A model generated the notes under the pieces. That model was not told the origin of the DNA and did not search any database. It saw nothing but the letters and a program-made list of their open reading frames with translations. A DNA stretch of 64,000 nucleotides from Bradyrhizobium lablabi (GTDB taxonomy: Bacteria > Pseudomonadota > Alphaproteobacteria > Rhizobiales > Xanthobacteraceae), in assembly GCF_018131005.1 (NCBI RefSeq), contig NZ_JAFCJK010000003.1, positions 310,001 to 374,000 of the forward strand, written 5' to 3'. Positions within the stretch are counted from its first letter, which is position 1. Each line of letters opens with the position of its first letter. Below, one piece after another: positions 1-8,617 of this stretch. The position numbers were made by a program, and so were the translations under genes.

Positions 1-2
1 CC

Positions 3-1358
3 CTCACCCGCCGCGCGGCACTGATCGGCGGCGCCTGCGCCACGCTGCTGGCACTCTCGTCCGCGCCCTCGCAGGCTGCAGCCAAGATCCAGCGCCTGGT
101 GTCGCCCGGCGGCATCGAAGCGTGGTTCGTGCAGGATTCGACCGTGCCGCTGATCGCGATGGAATATGCCTTCGGAGGCGGCGCAAGCCAGGATCCGGCG
201 GGCAAGCCCGGCGTCGCCAACATGGTCGCCGACCTGCTCGACGAAGGCTCCGGCGACCTCGATTCCAAAACCTTCCACGAGCGGCTCGATCGCCGCGCCA
301 TCGAGCTCAGCTTCCAGGTGACGCGCGATCATTTCCGCGGCTCGCTCCGCATGCTCAAGGACAACAAGGACGAGGCCTACGACCTGCTGCGCATGGCGTT
401 GACCTCGGCGCGGTTCGAGCCAACTGATGTCGAGCGTATTCGCGCCCAGTTGATCTCGACCCTGCGCCGCGACTCGACCAATCCGTCCGCGCTTGCCGGC
501 CGCAAGTTCCTTGAACTTGCCTTCGCCGATCATCCCTATGGCAAGCCGTCAAACGGTACGCTCGAGAGCGTGCCGAAGATCGAGATCGCCGACCTGAAGG
601 ATTACGTCAGCCGCGTCATCGCCAGGGACACGTTGCGCATCGCTGTGGTCGGCGACATCGATCCTGACACTCTCGGCAAGCTGCTCGACAAGACCTTTGG
701 CAGGCTGCCGGCCAAGGCCGAACTGACGCCGGTTTCCGATGTGGTCGCGACCACGCCGCCGCAGCGCGCGTTCATCCCGCTCGACGTGCCGCAGACGGTC
801 GTGACCTTCGGCGGCCCTGGCATCCGCCGGCACGATCCGGATTTCATGGCGGCCTATGTGGTGAACCACATTCTCGGCGGCGGCGGGCTGTCGTCGCGGC
901 TCTACAAGGAAGTCCGCGAGAAGCGTGGCCTTGCCTATTCGGTCTATCAGGCGCTGCTCTGGATGGAGCATTCGGCGCTGTTCATCGGCAACACCGGCAC
1001 CCGCGCCGATCGCGCCGGCGAGACCGTCGATGCGATCGGAAAGGAGGTGCGCCGCATCGCCGAGGACGGTCCGACCCAGACCGAGCTCGACGAGGCGAAG
1101 TCTTATTTGAAGGGTTCGCAGATGCTGGCGCTCGACACCTCCTCCAAGCTCGCCCAGGCGATGCTGCAATACCAGGTCGACAAGCTGCCGATCGACTATA
1201 TCGAAAAGCGCAACGCCATCGTCGACGCGGTGACGCTGGAGGATGCCAAGCGGGTTGCGAAAAAACTGTGGGGCGACGGTCTGCTCACCGTGATCGTCGG
1301 CCGCGCGCCACAGGCCGCCGCCCAGCCCGCCGCCGCGGCACCATCAGCGAACAACTGA
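3..1358 (+). CDS. M16 family peptidase-like protein, non-catalytic subunit (5' end outside window)
   Basis: The reading frame is open from the first bases, so the start lies upstream. The visible N-terminus has an arginine pair, a hydrophobic run and an Ala-rich cleavage region, which indicates export to the periplasm. The body is a two-lobed M16 (insulinase/pitrilysin) fold, with the C-terminal lobe recognisable around GGGGLSSRLYKEVREKRGL. Where active M16 enzymes carry the zinc motif HxxEH, this protein reads GVANMVADLLDEG, so it cannot bind catalytic zinc. In alphaproteobacteria such subunits normally follow an active M16 gene, and a partner just upstream is therefore expected but not visible. 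The family assignment is firm; the substrate is unknown. Confidence 0.88.
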   Translation, partial: LTRRAALIGGACATLLALSSAPSQAAAKIQRLVSPGGIEAWFVQDSTVPLIAMEYAFGGGASQDPAGKPGVANMVADLLDEGSGDLDSKTFHERLDRRAIELSFQVTRDHFRGSLRMLKDNKDEAYDLLRMALTSARFEPTDVERIRAQLISTLRRDSTNPSALAGRKFLELAFADHPYGKPSNGTLESVPKIEIADLKDYVSRVIARDTLRIAVVGDIDPDTLGKLLDKTFGRLPAKAELTPVSDVVATTPPQRAFIPLDVPQTVVTFGGPGIRRHDPDFMAAYVVNHILGGGGLSSRLYKEVREKRGLAYSVYQALLWMEHSALFIGNTGTRADRAGETVDAIGKEVRRIAEDGPTQTELDEAKSYLKGSQMLALDTSSKLAQAMLQYQVDKLPIDYIEKRNAIVDAVTLEDAKRVAKKLWGDGLLTVIVGRAPQAAAQPAAAAPSANN

Positions 1359-1389
1359 ACGAGCCATCCGTAGCACCGCCAAGCGGCAT

Positions 1390-1407
1390 CTCTCCGTTCG
1401 CGGAGAG
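1390..1407. terminator. TTCG-loop hairpin after the M16 gene
   Basis: CTCTCCG and CGGAGAG form a perfect 7-bp stem closed by the very stable tetraloop TTCG, 32 bp after the M16 stop codon. No T-run follows, so it may be a transcript-stabilising hairpin or a weak terminator. Confidence 0.4.
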
Positions 1408-1484
1408 GGCCGCCAAAGCTCGCGCAAGCGCCTGCTCGCCAAACCGGCTATGGTGGACGGCGATTCCCACTTCCCGGTGACGCC

Positions 1485-1904
1485 ATGCTGCGGCTTGCTC
1501 GCGACCTCTCCATCGACGAGAACGACATCGAGATCGGCTTCGTCCGCGCGTCGGGTCCTGGCGGGCAGAACGTCAACAAGCTTGCAACCGCTGCCCAGCT
1601 GCGCTTCGACACGCGCAGGATCGCGCTGCCGGAGGATGCCGCGGCGCGGCTGGTGCGACTCGCCGGCCAGCGCATGACCAAGGACGGCGTGATCGTGATC
1701 CATGCCCAGCGCTTCCGCACCCAGGAGCGCAACCGTGCCGACGCCATCGACCGCCTGCTCGAACTGTTGCGCGAGGCGCTGGTGCGGCCGACGCCGCGAC
1801 GGCCGACCCGGCCGACGCTCGGCTCCAAGCAGCGCCGGCTCGACGGCAAGAAGCGCCGCGGCGACGTCAAGGCGCGCCGCGGCACCCGCGGTTTCGACGA
1901 GTGA
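1485..1904 (+). CDS. arfB: Alternative ribosome-rescue factor ArfB (peptidyl-tRNA hydrolase, YaeJ type)
   Basis: This 139-residue protein has the class-I release-factor catalytic core SGPGGQNVNK near residues 22-31, whose GGQ hydrolyses peptidyl-tRNA. The C-terminal tail is rich in Arg and Lys (KQRRLDGKKRRGDVKARRG), as in ArfB, where the tail enters the empty mRNA channel of stalled ribosomes. There is no codon-recognition domain, and the length is typical of ArfB. It acts in the cytoplasm to free non-stop ribosomes. It stands alone between the M16 gene and a convergent small gene. Confidence 0.93.
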   Translation: MLRLARDLSIDENDIEIGFVRASGPGGQNVNKLATAAQLRFDTRRIALPEDAAARLVRLAGQRMTKDGVIVIHAQRFRTQERNRADAIDRLLELLREALVRPTPRRPTRPTLGSKQRRLDGKKRRGDVKARRGTRGFDE

Positions 1905-1954
1905 GATCGACGTTCCGGGTGCGGCGTGAAGCACGCATCCGGAACAAGCATCGA

Positions 1955-2245
1955 TTAACGTTTGCCGCCGGACTCGGTGCCGGTTGCTTTCGGCGTCGCG
2001 TGGCCCGCGCCGACCGTAGCCTTTGTGCCCGCCTTGGCGTTGACGCCACCCTTTTGCGTCGCCGCGTTCGGCTGCGCTTCGAACTCCTCATCGCCGCTGC
2101 CTGACATCGATCCCGGCGCGGTCATCGGTCTGCCCTGTGCGCCGCCGCGCATCTTGGTGTCAGGTGAAGCGCCTTGGGCGAGAACAGGGCTGGCCAGCGC
2201 GGCCGAGACGGCAAATGCGAGCACGGTGGTTTTCGCAAACTTCAT
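1955..2245 (-). CDS. Small secreted protein of unknown function
   Basis: This 96-residue product begins MKFAKTTVLAFAVSAALASPVLAQG, a clear Sec signal peptide with cleavage after LAQ. The mature part of about 70 residues is low in complexity, rich in Gly, Ala, Thr and Lys, and has no cysteine or recognisable domain, so it is probably disordered in the periplasm. A purine-rich GGAGAAAT sequence precedes the ATG. It converges on arfB. I do not recognise a characterised family. Confidence 0.75.
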   Translation of the reverse strand: MKFAKTTVLAFAVSAALASPVLAQGASPDTKMRGGAQGRPMTAPGSMSGSGDEEFEAQPNAATQKGGVNAKAGTKATVGAGHATPKATGTESGGKR

Positions 2246-2585
2246 CCATTTCTCCTGGATAGTGAATCACGATGGGGGTCCGGCGCCGGTGCGCGCCGTT
2301 TGCTGCGCCGACCCAGCCCATCGCACGAGACTGAACTTGCGCAAACGGCGCACGGTCCATGCAAGCTGCGCCGTGTGTTCATCATGCAGGGATTTCGCGG
2401 AGATTTTGCGAAATTGTCGTCCGCATATGCGGCAACACAGGTTCCACTCGCGAGAGGATCTCCTGCGGCGCACCCGGCGTTCCGGCTCCTATTCGCGGGG
2501 TCAGCACCCGCTTTTGTTCTGCACTGAAACAGCCCGCTACTACCACGGCCAGTTTTGACCGCCCTACAGTCTCTGCACGCCAACG
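2246..2585. other. 340-bp divergent intergenic region
   Basis: This gap separates the start of the small secreted protein (minus strand) from the cytochrome c gene (plus strand) and should hold both promoters. I see no plausible coding frame. The only clear structure is a 12-bp perfect palindrome CCGCATATGCGG at 2421-2432. Confidence 0.5.
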
Positions 2586-2996
2586 GTGATGTATATGACA
2601 GAGCTGCGCGCAGGGTGGACGATCGGGCTGGGATTTTGCAGCGCGATGCTTGCAGTGCAAATGGCCGGTGCGCAAATGCCGCTGCCCGCGGCCAAGCCGC
2701 CTGACGGCGCGACGCTGTTCAAGCAGCAATGCGCGACCTGCCACACGACCAACACGTCCGATCCCGTCCGGCAAGGGCCGTCGCTCTACAAGATCGTCGG
2801 CAAGTCCGCAGGCAAGGGCGATGGTTTCAAATATTCCGCCGCGCTGGCTAGGGCCGACTTCGTCTGGGATGACGCCAAGCTCGATGCCTGGCTCGCCAAT
2901 CCGCAAGAGTTGGTCCCCGGCGCGGTGATGGCCTACCGACAGGCCAAGCCCGACACCCGCGCCTTGATCATCGCCTTCCTGAAGGAGCTGAACTGA
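2586..2996 (+). CDS. Periplasmic mono-haem c-type cytochrome
   Basis: This 136-residue protein has an N-terminal hydrophobic signal with probable cleavage near AGA-QMPLP, then a haem-binding CATCH motif around residue 52. It continues with the class-I cytochrome c fold and a probable axial methionine in GAVMAYRQ. The fold resembles small cytochrome c2/c552 electron carriers. The ATG at 2595 is an alternative start. Its stop codon abuts the VOC gene, and the two dehydrogenase subunits follow, so it is the likely electron acceptor of the GMC flavoenzyme downstream. That role is inferred from position. Confidence 0.88.
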   Translation: MMYMTELRAGWTIGLGFCSAMLAVQMAGAQMPLPAAKPPDGATLFKQQCATCHTTNTSDPVRQGPSLYKIVGKSAGKGDGFKYSAALARADFVWDDAKLDAWLANPQELVPGAVMAYRQAKPDTRALIIAFLKELN

Positions 2997-3392
2997 ATGG
3001 CAAAACCCGTTCATTCGATGATCCGCGTGTTCGACGAGGCCAAATCGCTCGACTTCTACAAGCGCGCCTTCGGCCTCAATGTTGCCGATCACCTGAAATT
3101 CCCCGATTTCGCGCTGATCTATCTGCGTCACCCCTCCTCGCCCTTCGAGGTGGAGCTCACGGTCAATTTCGATCGCAAGGAGCCCTACGCGCTCGGCGAC
3201 GGCTACGGCCATCTCGCCGTCGTCGTCGATGACGTCGATGGCGAGCACGCGCGCTTCGAGAAGGAGAAGCTGTCGCCCGGACCGCTGCGCGATTTCAAGC
3301 ATGACGGCAAGACGCTGGCGCGCTTCTTCTTCGTCACCGATCCCGATGGCTACAAGATCGAGGTAATCCAGCGCGGCGGGCGCTTCGGTTAG
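2997..3392 (+). CDS. VOC superfamily protein, glyoxalase I-like
   Basis: This 131-residue single-lobed VOC protein closely follows the layout of bacterial lactoylglutathione lyase. The four positions used for metal binding in GloA are all occupied: His6, Glu53 (in FEVELT), His72 (in YGHLAV) and Glu122 (in YKIEVI). It could therefore isomerise the glutathione hemithioacetal of methylglyoxal. There is no signal peptide, so it is cytoplasmic. Its ATG directly follows the cytochrome c stop codon (TGAATG), which implies co-translation with that gene. The substrate may be an aldehyde linked to the neighbouring dehydrogenase rather than methylglyoxal; the sequence does not decide. Confidence 0.85.
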   Translation: MAKPVHSMIRVFDEAKSLDFYKRAFGLNVADHLKFPDFALIYLRHPSSPFEVELTVNFDRKEPYALGDGYGHLAVVVDDVDGEHARFEKEKLSPGPLRDFKHDGKTLARFFFVTDPDGYKIEVIQRGGRFG

Positions 3393-3425
3393 TCGCAATG
3401 AACAAACAATCCACGGAGGAACCCC

Positions 3426-3974
3426 ATGAGAGAAGTTGATCGTCGCAGTAAATATGATCGCCGCGTCTTCCTGAAGGGCGCGGCCACCACCGTGCCGGCG
3501 GTTGCGATCGCGGCCACCACGGGGCTCGGAGTCACCGACGCCTGGGCCGACGACGCGACCACGCTGACACCGGCCACGCTGAAGACGCTGTTGAAGATGT
3601 CGCGCGACATCTATCCGCACGATTTCCTCGGCGACAGCTACTACATCGCCGCGGTCAAGCCGTGGGATGACAAGGCCGCGAAGGATCCGGCGGTCAAATC
3701 CCTGATCAATGACGGCGTTGCGAGGCTCGACCAGGAGGCCAACGAGCGCCACAAGGTGCCATATGTCGAAGTCGCCTGGGAGAACGATCGCGTCGTGCTG
3801 CTGCAACGGATCGAACCGAGCGCCTTCTTCCAGAAGATCCGCGGCGATCTCGTCGTCTCGCTCTACAACAACAAGGAGGTCTGGCCGAGATTCGGCTACG
3901 AGGGCTCCTCCGCCGAGCATGGCGGCTACATCAAGCGCGGCTTCGCCGACATCGACTGGCTGCCTAAGGCCTAG
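3426..3974 (+). CDS. Gluconate 2-dehydrogenase subunit 3-like protein with Tat signal
   Basis: This 182-residue protein starts with a twin-arginine signal (DRRVFLKGAA, then a hydrophobic stretch ending near AWA-DD), which implies export after folding. The mature part matches the small gamma subunit of membrane-bound gluconate, fructose or sorbitol dehydrogenases. That subunit has no cofactor; it carries the signal and chaperones the GMC flavoprotein across the membrane. An AGGAGGAA-like ribosome site precedes the ATG. It lies 31 bp before the GMC gene, the usual order. Confidence 0.88.
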   Translation: MREVDRRSKYDRRVFLKGAATTVPAVAIAATTGLGVTDAWADDATTLTPATLKTLLKMSRDIYPHDFLGDSYYIAAVKPWDDKAAKDPAVKSLINDGVARLDQEANERHKVPYVEVAWENDRVVLLQRIEPSAFFQKIRGDLVVSLYNNKEVWPRFGYEGSSAEHGGYIKRGFADIDWLPKA

Positions 3975-4005
3975 GCGTCACGCAACGAACGGTCAGGAGG
4001 AAACC

Positions 4006-5574
4006 ATGGCAAAATTCGATCTGAATGACAGCGGCGTTGTCGTGATCGTCGGCTCCGGCGCCGGCGGCGGAACGCTCGGCAATGAATTGGCGCAGAAGGG
4101 GGTCAAAGTCGTGATCCTGGAAGCCGGCGCGCGCATCGAGAACCAGGATTTCATCAACGACGAATGGGAAAGCTTCAGCCAACTCGCCTGGTCGGACATG
4201 CGCACCACGTCGGGAAGCTGGCGCGTGGCAAAGGACTTTCCAAGCATTCCGGCCTGGATCGTGAAGGCGGTCGGTGGCTCGACCACGCATTGGGCCGGCG
4301 CATCGCTGCGATTCCACGAACACGAATTCAAGATCAAGTCGGCCTACGGCAACATTCCCGGCGCCAATCTGCTGGATTGGCCGATCACGCTCTCCGAAAT
4401 GGAGCCGTATTACGCCAAGGCCGAGGACAAGATGGGCGTCACCCGAACCAACGGCATTCCAGGGCTGCCCGGCAACAACAACTTCAAGGTGATGGAGGCC
4501 GGTGCGAGGAAGCTCGGCTACAAGGAAGTCCATACCGGACGGATGGCGATCAACAGCGAGCCGCGCGACGGCCGGGGATCCTGCCAGCAGATCGGCTTCT
4601 GCTTCCAGGGCTGCAAGTCCGGCGCCAAATGGTCGACGCTCTACACCGAGATTCCGAAAGGCGAGGCCACCGGCAATCTCGAAGTGCGCCCCAATAGCAT
4701 GGTGATCAAGATCGAGCACGATCAGTCTGGCAAGGTGACCGGCGTGGTCTATGCCGATGCGACCGGCGCGATGCAGCGGCAAAAGGCGCGCGTGGTGGCG
4801 GTCGCCGGCAACTCGATCGAGAGCCCGCGGCTGTTGCTCAATAGCGCCTCCAACATGTTCCCGGACGGCCTTGCCAACTCATCCGGCCAGGTCGGGCGCA
4901 ACTATATGCGGCACATGACCGGCAGCGTGTATGCGACCTTCGAGAAATCGGTGCACATGTATCGCGGCACAACCATGGCCGGCATCATCAGCGATGAGGC
5001 AAAGAACAATCCAAAGCGCGGCTTCGTCGGCGGTTACGAGATGGAGACGCTGTCGCTCGGCCTGCCGTTCATGGCGGCGTTCCTCAATCCCGGTGCATGG
5101 GGACGATCCTTCACGTCCGCGATGGAGGGCTATCCGCGGATGGCCGGCATGTGGCTGGTTGGCGAGGACATGCCGCAGGAGACCAACCGCATCACGCTGG
5201 ACCCCACCGTCAAGGACAAGTTCGGCATGGCTGTCGCGAGCGTGCATTTCGACGATCATCCGAACGATGTCGCGATGCGCACGCACGCCTATAAGCAAGG
5301 GGCCGCCGTCTACGAGGCGGTCGGCGCCACCGTGACATACCCGACGCCGCCCTACCCGAGCACCCACAATCTCGGCACCAACCGGATGAGCGAGAAGCCG
5401 AAAGATGGCGTGGTCAACAAGTTCGGCCAGACCCACGATGTCAAGAACCTGTTCATCTCGGACGGCAGCCAGTTCACGTCGGGCGCGGCCTGCAACCCGA
5501 CGCTGACGATCGTGTCGCTGGCGATCCGGCAGGCCGATCACATCGCCGGCGCGATGCAGCGCAAGGAGATCTAG
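4006..5574 (+). CDS. GMC family FAD oxidoreductase (dehydrogenase large subunit)
   Basis: This 522-residue flavoprotein has the dinucleotide-binding GSGAGG near residues 16-21 and the second GMC signature in the C-terminal half. The probable catalytic pair is His454 (in STHNLGTNRMS) and Asn497 (in ACNPTLT), equivalent to His516 and His559 of glucose oxidase. I chose the ATG at 4006 because AGGAGG sits 5 bp upstream; the frame is open further back but overlaps the preceding gene. It has no signal peptide, so it probably leaves the cell by riding on the Tat-signal subunit just upstream. The substrate is an alcohol or sugar that cannot be named from sequence. Confidence 0.9.
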   Translation: MAKFDLNDSGVVVIVGSGAGGGTLGNELAQKGVKVVILEAGARIENQDFINDEWESFSQLAWSDMRTTSGSWRVAKDFPSIPAWIVKAVGGSTTHWAGASLRFHEHEFKIKSAYGNIPGANLLDWPITLSEMEPYYAKAEDKMGVTRTNGIPGLPGNNNFKVMEAGARKLGYKEVHTGRMAINSEPRDGRGSCQQIGFCFQGCKSGAKWSTLYTEIPKGEATGNLEVRPNSMVIKIEHDQSGKVTGVVYADATGAMQRQKARVVAVAGNSIESPRLLLNSASNMFPDGLANSSGQVGRNYMRHMTGSVYATFEKSVHMYRGTTMAGIISDEAKNNPKRGFVGGYEMETLSLGLPFMAAFLNPGAWGRSFTSAMEGYPRMAGMWLVGEDMPQETNRITLDPTVKDKFGMAVASVHFDDHPNDVAMRTHAYKQGAAVYEAVGATVTYPTPPYPSTHNLGTNRMSEKPKDGVVNKFGQTHDVKNLFISDGSQFTSGAACNPTLTIVSLAIRQADHIAGAMQRKEI

Positions 5575-5591
5575 TTTCTCTCAAAACACCA

Positions 5592-5620
5592 GCGGCCCTG
5601 TCCACCCCGGACAGGGCCGC
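5592..5620 (+). terminator. Strong hairpin after the GMC operon
   Basis: GCGGCCCTGTCC and GGACAGGGCCGC form a perfect 12-bp stem with an ACCCC loop, 17 bp after the GMC stop codon. Only a short T-rich tail (GTTTGATT) follows. It also lies downstream of the converging ribbon-helix-helix gene and could serve both strands. Confidence 0.75.
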
Positions 5621-5648
5621 CGTTTGATTGCGCGGTTAAAGCTCACGT

Positions 5649-5972
5649 CTACTCGGCCGCGTCGAGGATCGCCCCTGCGTCGCCATGATAATCCGCGACT
5701 GTGGCCGGTGCGGCCGCCCGTGACCGATAGATCAGGCAGGAGCAGCGCAAGAGCGAGGCAAAATTGTTCACCTCGCCGTGGTGGTCGAGCACTTCGTTGT
5801 GCAACGTGGTGAGGAACTTGGCGAGCGTCATGCCCTCTTTCGCCGCGATCTCGTCCAGCGTGTCCCAGAACGCCATTTCCAGCCGGATCGAGGTGCAATG
5901 GCCGTCGATCCGAAGCGATCGGGTCTGCGATTCGTAGTCGCGTTGCGGCTGGTGCGCGAACAAATGGCACAT
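5649..5972 (-). CDS. Ribbon-helix-helix domain protein
   Basis: This 107-residue protein contains a ribbon-helix-helix fold: the beta strand SLRIDGHCTSIRLEMAF followed by two helices (FWDTLDEIAAKEGM, LAKFLTTLHNEV). It belongs to the aryl-sulfate-sulfotransferase-associated type of small DNA-binding domain (RHH_4, PF13467) common in Hyphomicrobiales. Such proteins dimerise and bind operators through the strand. No toxin or other partner gene is next to it, so its target is unknown. Confidence 0.78.
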   Translation of the reverse strand: MCHLFAHQPQRDYESQTRSLRIDGHCTSIRLEMAFWDTLDEIAAKEGMTLAKFLTTLHNEVLDHHGEVNNFASLLRCSCLIYRSRAAAPATVADYHGDAGAILDAAE

Positions 5973-6202
5973 GGCGATCCTCCGGTCTGATTTATAATTT
6001 TTCTAAACGATATACCGGCGCGTGCGGCCTCACAATCGCCACGTGGCGGCTCGCGAGCCCGAACCCGAAGTCGAGCATCTTCAACGCGATAGGCCGGCTT
6101 CATCCCCAGCAGATGCCGGCATTTGCACCCACCCCATGCATTTGCGTCCGCAGCCCCCTAGAATGGAGCCGATCCTCGAATCTCCTCATGAACGCCGGTC
6201 CT

Positions 6203-8014
6203 ATGCCCGTCCGCCAGCTTCCCGAACAGGTCGTCAACCGCATCGCCGCCGGCGAGGTGGTCGAACGTCCCGCAAGCGTGGTCAAGGAACTCGTGGAGAA
6301 TTCGATCGACGCCGGCGCCAGCCGGATCGACATCTTCACCGATGGCGGCGGGCGGCGCCGGATCGGTATCACCGACGACGGCGGTGGCATGACGCGCGGC
6401 GATCTTGCGCTCGCGGTCGACCGCCATGCGACCTCCAAACTCGACGACGAAGACCTGCTGCGCATCAGGACGCTCGGGTTCCGCGGCGAAGCGTTGCCCT
6501 CGATCGGCGCGGTCGCAAAGCTCGGCATCACCACGCGCCACGCCGGCGAGCCGCACGCCTGGTCGCTATCGGTCGAGGGCGGCGCGAAATCACAGATCAT
6601 GCCGGCCGCGCTCGGTCAGGGTACGCGTGTCGAGGTCAACGACCTCTTCTACGCGACGCCGGCGCGGCTGAAATTCCTCAAGACCGACCGCACCGAGGCC
6701 GAGGCGATCCGCGAGGTGGTACGGCGCCTTGCGATGGCGCGCCCCGACATCGCCTTCACGCTGGCGGGCGAAGAACGGGCGCAGGTGACGTGGGCCGCCG
6801 CCTTGCCCGGCGCCGCCGGCCGCCTGACGAGGCTCGGCGACATCCTCGGCGCCGACTTCCGCGGCAGCGCCGTTGAAGTCCGCGCGGAACGCGACGGCGT
6901 CATCGTGGAAGGCTTTGCCGCCGCGCCCTCGCTGACCCGCGCCAACGCACTCGGGCAATATCTGTTCGTCAACGGACGCCCGGTACGCGACAAACTGATC
7001 CTCGGCGCGGTGCGCGCGGCCTATTCCGACTACCTGCCGCGCGACCGCCATCCCGTCGTTGCGCTGTTTGTGAGCTGCGAGCCCGAGACCGTGGACGCCA
7101 ATGTGCATCCGGCCAAAACCGAGGTGCGCTTCCGCAATGCGGGCCTTGTGCGTGCTTTGATCGTTCACGCGCTGAAGGACGGACTTGCGCGCGAAGGCAG
7201 GCGCACTGCGGCCAATGCCGATGGTGCAGCGCTACAGGCGTTCCGCCCCGCCTTCGCGCCGCCGCGTCCGGGCAATTGGGATTGGCGCAGCTCGCCATCG
7301 TTCCCAGTCAGCCCGATGCGGTCGTTCGAGGGGGCGACGGCGGCCTTCGCCGAGCCAGGGCAGGCTGCATTCGATGTCGGTGCGCCGGCTGCCGATGTGC
7401 GCTTCGAAGCAGAGTCAGCCCCCGATTTACTCGACCGTCCATTGGGGGCCGCGCGCACCCAGATCCACGAGACCTACATCGTCTCGCAGACACGCAATGG
7501 GCTCATCCTCGTGGACCAGCACGCGGCCCACGAGCGCATCGTTTACGAGAAGCTGAAGTCCTCGCTTGCCAGAAACGGTGTGCAGCGGCAAATCCTGCTG
7601 ATCCCTGACATCGTCGAGCTTGACGAGGCAATTGTCGAAAAGCTGCTCGATCGCGTCGAGGAGTTGGCATCCTTCGGACTCGCGATTGAATCCTTCGGTC
7701 CCGGCGCGGTTGCGGTGCGCGAGACGCCCTCGCTGCTCGGCAAGATCAATGCCGCGGGCCTGTTGCGCGATCTCGCCGAGCACATGGCGGAATGGGACGA
7801 GGCGCTGCCGCTCGAGCGCCGCCTGATGCATGTCGCGGCCACCATGGCCTGCCACGGCTCGGTCCGCGCCGGAAGGCGTCTGAAGCCGGAAGAGATGAAC
7901 GCGCTGTTGCGCGAGATGGAAGACACGCCCAACTCCGGTCAGTGCAACCACGGCCGCCCGACCTATGTGGAATTGAAGCTGTCGGATATCGAGAAGCTGT
8001 TCGGGCGAAGGTAA
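6203..8014 (+). CDS. mutL: DNA mismatch repair protein MutL
   Basis: This 603-residue protein has a GHKL ATPase domain with ELVENSIDAGA, DDGGGM and FRGEALPSI motifs in the first 110 residues, a middle domain, a Pro/Ala-rich linker around residues 340-430, and a C-terminal dimerisation domain. The C-terminal domain holds DQHAAHERIVYE, which fits the DQHA(X)2E(X)4E metal-binding endonuclease motif, and ends with a CNHGRP zinc/metal motif. It is therefore the nicking type used where strand choice does not depend on Dam methylation, unlike the E. coli protein. The start at 6203 gives the conserved MPVRQLPEQVVNRIAAGEVV. Confidence 0.97.
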   Translation: MPVRQLPEQVVNRIAAGEVVERPASVVKELVENSIDAGASRIDIFTDGGGRRRIGITDDGGGMTRGDLALAVDRHATSKLDDEDLLRIRTLGFRGEALPSIGAVAKLGITTRHAGEPHAWSLSVEGGAKSQIMPAALGQGTRVEVNDLFYATPARLKFLKTDRTEAEAIREVVRRLAMARPDIAFTLAGEERAQVTWAAALPGAAGRLTRLGDILGADFRGSAVEVRAERDGVIVEGFAAAPSLTRANALGQYLFVNGRPVRDKLILGAVRAAYSDYLPRDRHPVVALFVSCEPETVDANVHPAKTEVRFRNAGLVRALIVHALKDGLAREGRRTAANADGAALQAFRPAFAPPRPGNWDWRSSPSFPVSPMRSFEGATAAFAEPGQAAFDVGAPAADVRFEAESAPDLLDRPLGAARTQIHETYIVSQTRNGLILVDQHAAHERIVYEKLKSSLARNGVQRQILLIPDIVELDEAIVEKLLDRVEELASFGLAIESFGPGAVAVRETPSLLGKINAAGLLRDLAEHMAEWDEALPLERRLMHVAATMACHGSVRAGRRLKPEEMNALLREMEDTPNSGQCNHGRPTYVELKLSDIEKLFGRR

Positions 8015-8056
8015 CCACCCCACGCGGGGGTGATGACAGCCTCGTATGAGACGATG

Positions 8057-8611
8057 TTACGTCCTTCGCAGAAACACGAACTCCGTGTCGTCATACGCGC
8101 GCCGCTCAAGTTCCTCAAAACCGTCGGGCGCCGCGAACGCTGCGGCCTTCGCCTCCTCCACCACCACGAGCGCACCAGCCGTGAGCCAATCGCCATCGCG
8201 GAGCGAAGCGAGTGCCTTGTCGGCCAACCCCTTGCCATAGGGCGGATCGAGGAACGCCAGCGAGAACGGTTCCACCGGATGCGCAGGTCCGAGATCGGTG
8301 GCGTCGCGGCGATAAACCTTGGTCACGCCGCCGAGCCCGAGTGACTCCACATTGTTGCGCAACAGCGCGCGGGCTTCCGCACCATTGTCGACGAACAGCG
8401 TGAATTTGGCCCCGCGCGACACCGCCTCGATGCCGAGCGCGCCGGTGCCGGCGAAGAGATCGAGCACGCGCGCATCTGCGATCGGGTCGTCATAGGCGTG
8501 GATGAGGATGTTGAAGACGGACTCGCGCAAGCGATCGGCGGTCGGTCGGATCTCGCGTGACTGCGGCGACGCGAGATTACGGCCTCTCAATCGCCCCCCA
8601 ACGACACGCAT
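8057..8611 (-). CDS. rsmD: 16S rRNA (guanine966-N2)-methyltransferase RsmD
   Basis: This 184-residue Rossmann methyltransferase starts MRVVGGRLRGRNL, the family signature. It has the S-adenosylmethionine loop DLFAGTGALGIEA near residues 50-62 and the catalytic FLDPPYGKG near residue 122. It methylates G966 of 16S rRNA in the small subunit. It lies 6 bp after the pseudouridine synthase gene on the same strand, so two ribosomal-RNA modification enzymes share a transcript. Its 3' end converges with mutL. Confidence 0.95.
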   Translation of the reverse strand: MRVVGGRLRGRNLASPQSREIRPTADRLRESVFNILIHAYDDPIADARVLDLFAGTGALGIEAVSRGAKFTLFVDNGAEARALLRNNVESLGLGGVTKVYRRDATDLGPAHPVEPFSLAFLDPPYGKGLADKALASLRDGDWLTAGALVVVEEAKAAAFAAPDGFEELERRAYDDTEFVFLRRT

Positions 8612-8617
8612 CGACGG

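Noticed and set aside
2421..2432. CCGCATATGCGG palindrome as an operator
   Set aside because: Twelve-base palindromes are expected by chance in this amount of GC-rich sequence, and no regulator gene is nearby.
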